NCBI GenBank assembly: GCA_014218235.1
Contig: CM024753.1
Coordinates: 6,510,001 to 6,574,000, forward strand
Length of the DNA stretch: 64,000 bases
Source: Colocasia esculenta
Taxonomy: Eukaryota > Streptophyta > Magnoliopsida > Alismatales > Araceae
Direction of reading: 5' to 3'
Position numbers and translations under genes: made by a program. A model generated the notes under the pieces. That model had not been told where the DNA came from, made no database searches, and worked only from the letters and a program-made list of their open reading frames with translations. Positions 21,234 through 30,419 of this stretch are shown in pieces. Within the stretch, counting starts at the first letter, position 1. The number at the start of each line of letters is the position of its first letter.

Positions 21234-23478
21234 GTGCAAGTGTTGATGTTAATGGCATTTATAGGTGAAATGTATGTATTTATTGGTGAATTTATGGTGT
21301 TTATTGGTGAATATGCTGTATATATAGGTGAAGAGGCCACAACACTAAAAAACTACAGATCTGTGAAATTGTTGGCAGTCAATAAATGTGAAGGTGAACA
21401 GGCAATATTTATAGGTGCTTCTCTAGTATTTATCGATGAATTTGTGATATTTATTGGTGAATTTTTTTTGTATATAGATGAATAGGCCACCACACTCCAA
21501 GAGGAGTTCAAATGTGCGTGTAAGTGTTGGAATTCACTGATTTTATAGGTGAAATGATACCCTTTATAGCTGAATGTTCGGTCTTTATTGGTGAATGTCA
21601 TGTATATGCAGGTGAAGAAGCAACCACACTGAAGGAAGAGTTCAGATGTGTGAAAGTGTTGATGTTAATGACATTTGTAGAGGACATCAATGTATTTATT
21701 GGTGAATTTTTGCTATTTATTAGTAAATATAATGTATATGTAGGTGAAGAAGCAATCACACTGAAGGAAGAGCTCAGATATTTGCAAGTGTTGATGTTAA
21801 TGGCATTTGTAGGTGAAATCTATGTAATTATTGGTGAATTTATTGTATTTATTGGTGAATATGATGTAAATATAGGTGAAGAAGCAACCACACTGCAGTA
21901 AGAGCTCAGATATGTGCAAGTGTTGATGTTAAAGGCATTTATAGGTGAAATGCATGTATTTATTGGTGAATTTCTAATATTTATTGGTGAATTGTTAGTA
22001 TTTATTGATGAATACCTTGTATATGTACGTGAATAGATCTATACACTGGCAGAAAAGCTCAGAGTTTGCAAAGTGTTGGTATTGCATCAGTTTATCAGTG
22101 AAATGACACCATTTATTGGTGAATTGTTAGTATTTGCTGGTGAATACCCTGTATATGTAGGTGAATAGACCACCACACTGAAAGAAGAGCTCAGATGTTT
22201 GCAAAGTGTTGGTATTGCATCAGTTTATCAGTGAAATGACACCATTTATTGGTGAATAATTAGTATTTATTGGTGAATACTCAGTATATGTAGGTGAATA
22301 GACCATCACACTGAAAGAAGAGCTCAGATGTTTGCAAAGTGTTGGTAGTGCATGAGTTTATAGGTGAAATGACATCATTTATTGGTGAATTGTTAGTATT
22401 TATTGGTGAATACCCTGTATATGTAGGTGAATAGACCACCACACTGAAAGAAGAGCTCAGATATTTGCAAAGTGTTGGTATTGCATGAGTTAATAGGTGA
22501 AATGACACCATTTATTGGTGAATTGTTAGTATTTATTGGTGAATACCCTGTATATGTAGTTGAATAGACAACCACACTGAAAGAAGAGCTTAGATATTTG
22601 CAAAGTGTTGGTATTGCATGAGTTTATAGTTGAAATGACACTATTTATTGGTGAATATTTAGTATTTATTGGTGAATACCCTGTATATGTAGGTGACTAG
22701 ACCACCACACTGAAAGAAGAGCTCAGATGTTTGCAAAGTGTTTGTATTGCATGAGTTAATAGGTGAAATGACACTATTTATTGATGAATTGTTAGTATTT
22801 ATTGGTGAATACCCTGTATATGTAGGTGAATAGATCTACACACTGAAAGAAGAGCTCAGATGTTTGCAAAGTGTTGGTAGTGCATGAGTTTATAGGTGAA
22901 ATGACACCATTTATTGGTGAATTATTAATATTTATTGGTGAATACTCAGTATATGTAGGTGCATATATAGACCACCACACTGAAAGAAGAGCTCAGATGT
23001 TTGCAAAGTGTTGGTATTGCATGAGTTTATAAGTGAAATGACACCATTTATTGGTGAATTATTAGTATTTATTGGTGAATACCCTGTATATGTAGGTGAA
23101 TAGACCACCACACTGAAAGAAGAGCTCAGATGTTTACAAAGTGTTGGTATTGCATGAGTTAATAGGTGAAATGACATCATTTATTGGTGAATTGTTAGTA
23201 TTTATTGGTGAATACCATGTATATGTAGTTGAATAGACTGCTACACTGAAAGAAGAGTTCAGATGTTTGCAAAGTGTTGGTATTGCATGAGTTAATAGGT
23301 GAAATGACACCATTTATTGGTGAATTGTTAGTATTTATTGGTGAATACCCTGTATATGTAGTTGAATAGATCTACACACTGGCAGAAAAGATCAGATGTT
23401 TGCAGTGTTGGTATTGCATGAGTTTATAGGTGAAATGACACCATTTATTGGTGAATAATTAGTATTTATTGGTGAATA
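21234..23478 (+). repeat. GGTGAA-rich minisatellite, part 1 (132-bp then 133-bp units)
   Basis: Units contain AAGTGTTG.T.TT, TTATAGGTGAAATG, TTTATTGGTGAAT (twice), TATATGTAGGTGAA and CCACACTGAAAGAAGAGCTCAGAT. The GTGTT landmark falls at 21524, 21656, 21788 and 21920 (steps of exactly 132), then at 22073, 22206, 22339, 22472, 22605 and 22738 (steps of exactly 133). The first units can be read in frame as (V/A)FIGE-type repeats; the later ones cannot. It starts about 220 bases after the PMD-Ulp1 stop codon and is split by the LINE at 23479-26396. Confidence 0.9.
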
Positions 23479-26396
23479 ATTAGTTAAAAATACGGTGTGG
23501 GCTTTGAAGGGTAATAGTGCGCCACGGCCGGATGGTTTCACTGGTTCCTTCTTCACCTCTTGTTGGGATATTGTGGGAGATGATGTAACTAAGGCTGTTC
23601 AGGGATTCTTTAGTGGTTTCCCTTTTCCTAGAAGTGTTACATCTACTAACATTGCCCTTATTCCAAATAAGAATTGCCCGGTCTCCTTTGATGATTACAT
23701 GCCTGTGAGCTTATGTAACTTTTCTTACAAAATTGTTTTCAGGATCTTGTGTGATAGAATGACTGAGATCTTACCTATGATTATCTCTCAAGCGCAGGGG
23801 GCCTTTGTGAAGGGCAGGTTCATCCTGGATAATGTGTCTATGGCTAAGCAATTAGTCCGGGATATTGGCCGTAAAACTAGAGGACATAATGCTATATTTA
23901 AACTTGATTTTAGAAAGGCCTATGACAGTGTGGAATGGAATTTCCTTTGCTGTCCTTAGGAAGTTTGGCTTCTCCTCCAGATTTGTTTCTTACATCGGTA
24001 TGATGATCACCAATTGCTGGTTTTCTGTCCTCTTTAATGGATCTTCGACTGGTTACTTCAAGTCTTCCAGGGGCCTACGCCAAGGTGATCCCATTGCTCC
24101 AGCTTTATTCATAATTATGGAAGAAGCTCTTAGTAGAGGTATTAAAAATATGGTTGATTCTGGTTACCTCCTCCCCTACTCTGGCCCAAGGGGATGCCCG
24201 CCCCCCTCTCATCTTCTCTATGCCGATGATACATTAATCTTTCTTAATGGGAGCATTAGAAATGTCCGACGACTAATGGAGTTTCTCAACAAATATGCTG
24301 GCTCTTCTGGTCAGTATATTAATTCCAATAAGAGTTGTTTCATGCTTGCTGCTAAGGTTCCTAGCCCTGTTGCCACCAAGATAAAAGAAGTCACTGGTTA
24401 CTCTAGGAAAATGGGATCCCTCAACTACTTGGGTGTTATTATGAAGACTGGGCGATTAAGGTCGGCGGATTATTGCTCCTTGATTGACAAAGTGAATGGT
24501 AATTTCAAGACTTGGAAGTCTAAATTACTCTCTCAAGCGGGCAGAATTACTTTGATTAACTCGGTCATTTCCTCCCTACCGATTTATCTGGCTGCTGCTT
24601 CTTGCATGCCTAAATCCATTATTACCTACATTGAGAGAGCTTCTGCTGCTTTTTTCTGGAATGGTGTGGATGGCGTCCATCGTCGTCATTGGGTATCTTG
24701 GTCTAAAATTCAAAGCCCTTTCACGGAAGGCGGGTTGGGGGTTCAAAGCTTATGGCATGTGCAGATTTCTTTGGCGGTCAAACAACTATGGAACATCATC
24801 CAAAGTTCTTCCCTTTGGTCAGTTTATGCTAGAAATCGCTATCCTCTGAGCAGCATAACTAGTATTCCTGGAATTCCTATGGGGATATACATGGAAGCTT
24901 ACAAAATTCTTATTTAGAATACTAGATGGGTTCATGGTAATGGTAAGACTATCAAGATTCTCCATGATGTCTGGATTGGTGATTCCCCATTATCTAATAT
25001 TGTCCAGATGGACAATGAGAATGGAAATGCTACTCTTAATGAAGTGGTATCTAACTTTCATCACCCCCTCAGATCTGTTATCCCCCACTACATCATGGGC
25101 GGGCTGACTAATGGGCGCCAACCAATAATGGCTCTTTCACTACTCTTTCCGTCTATAATCTCGTCAGGCCACTGGGGATCCATAGACCGGCCCTCGAAAC
25201 TATTTGGCATAATTCCTTTTACCGAAGAGCCTCCATGTTCGCTTGGAAGATTTTGAACCGTGCTATCCCGGTAGATGGGCATATATCTGAAATTGGAATT
25301 CCTCTGGTGTCTCGTTGCTCCTGCTGTACTGCTCCTTCCTCTGAGGATCTTAATCACCTGTTCATTAACAGTGATATTGCATCCAATCTTTGGAGATGGA
25401 TAAGTCCCCTTATCTCTTCAAAAGTCATTCTTCACAGCCACATAACAAGCCGCCTATTGAGCTTTATGAAGCAGTCCAATACTCGATCTCCCTTTGGCTT
25501 TATCTGTATTTACACTATCATCCTCATGCTTTGGCATATTTGGAAGGAAAGGTGCACAAGAAGATTCAATGCTACTCACAATAATATGGGGATTATCATT
25601 AGCAATATCAAATCTGTTATTGCTCATTCTCTATCTAACATCCACTTCAAGGTTGAGCTTAGCGACCATGAGAAGCAAATTATCCATAGCTTCGGTTTTA
25701 CTCCTTTGTGTTCTGTCAAGCAACTAAAGTTTATTCGTTGGATACCTCCTATAAATGATTTCAGCCTGAACGTGGATGGTGCATGCAAAGGAAACCCGGG
25801 CAATTGTGGAGGAGGTGGGTGTATTCGAAACTCTAATGGTCGTATTCACATGGCTTTTTTTCTCATTTCTATGGTGCTGGAACAAGTATGATTGCGGAAG
25901 TCCGTGCTCTTTGTGATGGCCTAAGGTTGGCTGCTTCCTTGGGTTACAGAATATCAGTCATCTATTCGGATTCTCAGGTGTTGGTTAACTCTATTCGTGA
26001 GGGAAACATGGTCTCTTGGCGCTCGTATAAATGGTGGAGCGCAGCCAAATCGCTCCTCAGCAATGATCGCTCCATCTTATCTCATGTGTATAGGGAAACC
26101 AATCAAGTTGCGGATGCCCTTGCAAGTCGAGCTATTAAGTCTAGGTGCAATGAGTTGTTTTATGGGACGATTTGTTTACCTAAATCTTGTAAAGCGCCGA
26201 TGGTTATTGATAGATCTGGCCTTATGCATGTTAGATTAGTCTAGTGGGGCTTGCCCCATAATTTTCTGTAATACCCTTTATCAATAATTTTGGCCCAGGA
26301 TGCCCTCACTGGTGGAGTGAGAACATTCTCCCCTTTTGTGGGAGGGTGCACTCTCCTAGTTCGAGGCACTGAGGACCTTTTGCCAAAAAAAAAAAA
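23479..26396 (+). mobile_element. 5'-truncated L1-type LINE inserted in the minisatellite
   Basis: The element lies between two halves of the 133-bp array and ends in an A-run (26385-26396). The 9-base TGGTGAATA stands immediately before it (23470-23478) and after it (26397-26405) and is the likely target duplication. That motif also recurs in the array, so this is not proof. The 5' part (endonuclease and the N-terminal part of the reverse transcriptase) is missing. The 3' tail has the conserved stem-loop shared with the fragments at 5181 and 13468. Confidence 0.9.
23495..26244 (+). pseudogene. LINE ORF2 remnant: reverse transcriptase, zf-RVT and RNase H
   Basis: Reverse transcriptase: NSAPRPDGFTGSFF, ALIPNKNCP, FVKGRFILDNV and LDFRKAYDSVEW are in the first frame. 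One base is lost near 23950; the second frame goes on with GLRQGDPIAPALF and the catalytic YADD (24219-24230). TAG at 24915-24917 interrupts this frame. After a further shift, the zinc-knuckle-like zf-RVT (FAWKILNRAIPVDGHI, CSCCTAPSSEDLNHLF) starts near 25235. RNase H follows: NVDGACKGNPGNCGGG, then after another shift AEVRALCDGL, YSDSQVLV and ETNQVADALA. The Asp/Glu/Asp/Asp set of RNase H is still present across the two frames. Stop at 26242-26244. At least three frameshifts and one stop make it inactive. Confidence 0.9.
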
Positions 26397-27268
26397 TGGT
26401 GAATACTCAGTATATGTAGGTGAATAGACCGCCACACTGAAAGAAGAGCTCAGATGTTTGCAAAGTGTTGGTATTGCATCAGTTTATAGGTGAAATGACA
26501 CCATTTATTGGTGAATTATTAGTATTTATTTGTGAATACTCAGTATATGTAGGTGCATAGACCACCACACTGAAAGAAGAGCTCATATGTTTACAAAGTA
26601 TTGGTGTTGCATGAGTTTATAGGTGAAATGACACCATTTATTGGTGAATTATTAGTATTTATTGGTGAATACCCTGTATATGTAGTTGAATAGACCACCA
26701 TACTGAAAGAAGAGCTCAGATGTTTACAAAGTGTTTGTATTGCATGAGTTAATAGGTGAAATGACACCATTTATTGGTGAATACCCTGTATATGTAGGTG
26801 AATAGATCTACACACTGAAAGAAGAGCTCAGATGTTTGTAAAGTGTTGGTATTGCTTGAGTTTATAGGTGAAATGACACCATTTATTGGTGAATTGTTAG
26901 TATTTATTGGTGAATACCCTGTATATGTAGGTGAATAGACCACCACACTGAAAGAAGAGCTCAGATGTTTGCAAAGTGTTGGTATTGCATGAGTTTATAG
27001 GTGAAATGACACCATTTATTGGTGAATTATTAGTATTTATTGGTGAATATTCAATATATGTAGGTGCATAGACCACCACACTGAAAGAAGAGCTCAGATA
27101 TTTGCAAAATGTTGGTATTGCATGAGTTTATAGGTGAAATGACACCATTTATTGGTGAATTGTTAGTATTTATTAGTGAATATTCTGTATATGTAGGTGA
27201 ATAGACCACCACACTGAAAGAAGAGCTCAAATGTTTGCAAAGTGTTGGTATTACATGAGTTTATAGGT
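26397..27268 (+). repeat. GGTGAA-rich minisatellite, part 2
   Basis: Continuation of the array of 21234-23478 after the LINE, with the same units of about 133 bases and one shortened unit near 26760-26830 that lacks an internal TTATTGGTGAAT segment. It ends at GAGTTTATAGGT, where a different short repeat starts. Confidence 0.9.
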
Positions 27269-27412
27269 CGACTACTATAGTCCAACTTCCACACTTCAAC
27301 GCCTATAGTCCAACTTCCATACTTCAACTCCTATAGTCCAATTTCCAGACTTCAACTCCCATAGTGTATCTTCCAGACTTCAACTCCCATAATTCGACTT
27401 CCAGACTTGTGT
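27269..27412 (+). repeat. About 30-bp minisatellite, five units
   Basis: Five diverging copies of a unit like TATAGTCCAACTTCCA followed by GACTTCAACTCC. The last unit decays at about 27410. It stands between the GGTGAA array and old LTR fragments. Confidence 0.85.
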
Positions 27413-27439
27413 TTTTCTATGACGATTGTTTTTTTTCCA

Positions 27440-27774
27440 GAAGTTGAATACTGAGTACCCAGTTGGTTATGAATAAATGATGATGACAATAATTGTGTCC
27501 CTGGACCCCACTTGATTAATATGACTGTGCAAATAGGGTTGGTTCAGTCCTAGTAGGAGCACCCGAACTCATTTACGGACCGTACGAAATGATAAAGGAC
27601 GATGGGATGTTTGGCATTGCTTCACTATCATCTACATTAGTCATCATGTTATTGGTCATCAATTAGATATGATTTAAACCAGAACCTGTGTAGTGGTCCT
27701 CGTTGTTCAATAACCAAACAGACTGACTATCATCTACATAGCCATTACTTAACAGTAACCAAACTACAACAGTA
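27440..27774. mobile_element. Decayed LTR fragment related to 1690-1800
   Basis: A diverged series (CAAATAGGGTTGGTTCAGTCC, TAGTAGGAGCACCCGAA) recalls AATAGGGCCCGATCAGGTCC, GGGAGGAGCGCCCGAA at about 1720-1756. No ends or coding sequence visible. Confidence 0.4.
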
Positions 27775-28345
27775 ACCTGGGGCATACCCCTAGGTGTACA
27801 ACAGTAAGAAAATTACACTGCCGGTGGTGCAGACCCTCCGCTACGACGCGGCTGGGAGCTAGACGACAAAACACAAACTCTCTCTAGTAGGTCTCCTACT
27901 CTCTCTCACCGCAAGTGACAAAACACAAACTCTCTCTACTGGTGTCCGTCTCCCCCAACTACGAGCGCGCTACAAGCGACAAAACATAAATTCTCTCTAG
28001 TCTCTATCCCACTATCGTCTTTCCCTCAGCCGGACGTACTACTCTACACAAGAGTGAGGGTGTCCAGCCGGATGTACTACTCTACCCAGTACCGGGACAA
28101 GCCCCGAGCACACACACGTGCCTGGCTCACACAAAACCTGGGGCTCCCAACTAAAGAGGTATCCACGGTAGGCGTCGTACTACTCGCCACGCACACAAAA
28201 ACCACGTGAATGCAACACAAGCCATGTGAAATTTTACGTCTACCGCGTGAACACCACGCACACACAACATACAATGCACTTCCGTGTGAAATCTCACGTC
28301 AACCGCGTGAACACACACAACACACAACACATACTCGTATGACAT
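27775..28345 (-). mobile_element. Decayed LTR fragment, same family as 52896-55131
   Basis: Collinear with two separate parts of the solo LTR at 52896-55131 in the same (minus) orientation: first the CCTGGGGCATACCCC and CGCTACGACGCGGCT part (about 53095-53220), then the CAACTACGAGCGCGCTACAAG to GGTAGGC.TCGTACTACT part (about 53760-54060), with the middle deleted. A local duplication of ACAAAACACAAACTCTCTCT is specific to this copy. Confidence 0.75.
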
Positions 28346-28530
28346 ACAGTGGGAAGACATACTTGTGCGAACGTTGTTGAAGCACTCTTATACTTGATCC
28401 TTACATTTGGGTGCTAACATAAATATTTTGGTGATAAAAAACTACATGATTAATTAAATATTATTAAATTAAGTTAAATTCAATATTATTTATGCTTAAT
28501 AAATATATGTTTATGTGGATTAATTAAATA
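28346..28530. other. AT-rich spacer
   Basis: Short AT-rich stretch with no gene or repeat end that I can identify. Confidence 0.4.
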
Positions 28531-29850
28531 TGTAGGTGAAATAGACAACCACATTGGAAGGCTACAGATATGTGGATGTTTTGATTTTTGTGAAATTTAT
28601 AGGTGAAGTTTATAGGTGAAATGTCAGTATATATGGGTGAATATTTGATATTTATTTGTGAATGTGTTCTATATGTAGGTGAATAGGCAATCACACTGAA
28701 ATGCTGCAGATCTGTGCAAGTGTTGGTGTTTGTGGCATTTATAGGTGAAATGTCAGTATTTATTGGTGAAATGTTGGTATTTATGGGTGGATGTGTTCTA
28801 TATGTAGGTGAATAGACAACCACACTGAAAGACTGCCGATCTGTGTAAGTGTTGATTTTTGTGAAATTTATAGGTGAAGTTTATAGGTGAAATGTCAGTA
28901 TTTATGGGTGAATGTTTGATATTTATTGGTGAATGTGTTCTATATGTAGGTGAATAGGCAACCACACTGAAATGCCGCAGATCTGTGCAAGTGTTGGTGT
29001 TTGTGGCATTTCTAGGTGAAGTTAATAAGTGAAATGTCAGTATTTATGGGTGAATGTTTGATATTTATTGGTGAATGTGTTGTATATGTAGGTGAATAGA
29101 CAACCACACTGAAATGCTGTAGATCTGTGCAAGTGTTGGTGTTTGTGGCATTTCTAGGTGAAGTTTATAGGTGAAATGTCAGTATTTATGGGTGAATGTT
29201 TGATATTTATTGGTGAATGTGTTCTATATGTAGGTGAAAAGACAACCACACTGAAAGGCTGTAGATCTATGCAAGTGTTGATGTTTGTGAAATTTCTAGG
29301 TGAAGTTTATAGGTGAAATGTCAGTATTTATGGGTGAATGTTTGATATTTATTGGTGAATGTGTTCTATATGTAGGTGAATAGGCAACCACACTGAAATG
29401 CTGCAGATCTGTGCAAGTGTTGGTGTTTGTGGCATTTATAGGTGAAATGTCAGTATTTATTGGTGAAATGTTGGTATTTATGGGGAGATGTGTTCTATAT
29501 GTAGGTGAATAGATAACCACACTGAAAGACTGCAGATCTGTGCAAGTGTTGATTTTTGTAAAATTTATAGGTGAAGTTTATAGGTGAAATGTCAGTATTT
29601 ATGGGTGAATGTTTGATATTTATTGGTGAATGTGTTCTATATGTAGGTGAATAGGCAACCACACTGAAATGCTACAGATCTATGCAAGTGTTAATTTTTG
29701 TGAAATTTATAGGTGAAGTTTATAGGTGAAATGTCAGTACTTATGGGTGAATGTTTGATATTTATTGGTGAATGTGTTGTATATGTAGGTGAATAGGGAA
29801 CCACACTGAAATGCTGCAGATCTGTGCAAGATTTGGTGTTTGTGACATTT
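28531..29850 (+). repeat. GGTGAA-rich minisatellite, part 3 (129-bp and 142-bp units)
   Basis: Related to the 132/133-bp array but a separate subfamily (TATGGGTGAATGTTTGATATT, GAATGTGTTCTATATGTAGG). The GTGTT-type landmark is at 28720, 28849, 28991, 29133, 29275, 29417, 29546, 29688 and 29830, so unit lengths are 129 or 142 only. The 13-base difference is an extra GGTGAAGTTTATA-like subrepeat. It is cut at 29850 by a CACTA terminus. Confidence 0.9.
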
Positions 29851-30290
29851 CACTACAAGAAATTGCGGGATTTCCGACGAACAGAATCCGTCAGAAATCC
29901 GACGATAATCCGTCGGAAACAGAGACTTCCGACAGCTTTCCGTCGAACGGTCGTCGGAACTGATCTGTCGGAAACAACTGGTCAGAAATTACCGACGGAA
30001 AAATATTCCGTCAGAAATTTGTCGCAAATACTGATAGAAAATATCCGTCAGAAAATGGGTCAGAAGTTTCCAACGGAAATCGTCGGAAAGATGTGTCAGA
30101 AATTTGGTCAGTATTGACCGACGGACCATTCCGTCGGCATTTCCGTCGGTAAATTCCGACTAACAAATCTGTCGGAAAACAATCCGTCAGAACTTTAGAC
30201 AGAAATGTCGACAGGTTTTTCCGTCAGTAATATCTATTTTTCGACGGAATACTATCGATCGAAAATTCCGTCGGAAAGTTCTGTATTTTT
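29851..30290. repeat. CACTA subterminal repeats, TCCGTCGGAAA type
   Basis: Dense copies of TCCGTCGGAAA, CCGACGGA and CCGTCAGAAAT in both orientations, giving many potential short hairpins next to the terminal repeat at 29851. Confidence 0.8.
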
Positions 30291-30419
30291 TTTAAATAGA
30301 GAAATAACAATGATTTCAAACCTGCTACAATATTCATAAATTTCACAAATACTCACAATCAACATAAAATCATAAAATATAACAAACATAAAATCATACA
30401 TAATAATAAATACAAAAAA

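Noticed and set aside
27835..28345. Possible gene in the GC-richer stretch with AACCACGTGAATG and CACGTG motifs
   Set aside because: It aligns with the non-coding solo LTR at 52896-55131 in the same orientation; the CACGTG-like repeats are part of that LTR.
22281..29520. Minus-strand repeats reading YSPTYTGYSPINTNNSPING
   Set aside because: A tyrosine/proline-rich extensin-like look, but it is only the complement of the GGTGAA minisatellite. 133-base steps shift frame at each unit and no start, signal peptide or promoter is seen.
21234..29850. CRISPR-like regularly spaced repeats
   Set aside because: Units are tandem with no unique spacers, and the context is a plant nuclear genome.
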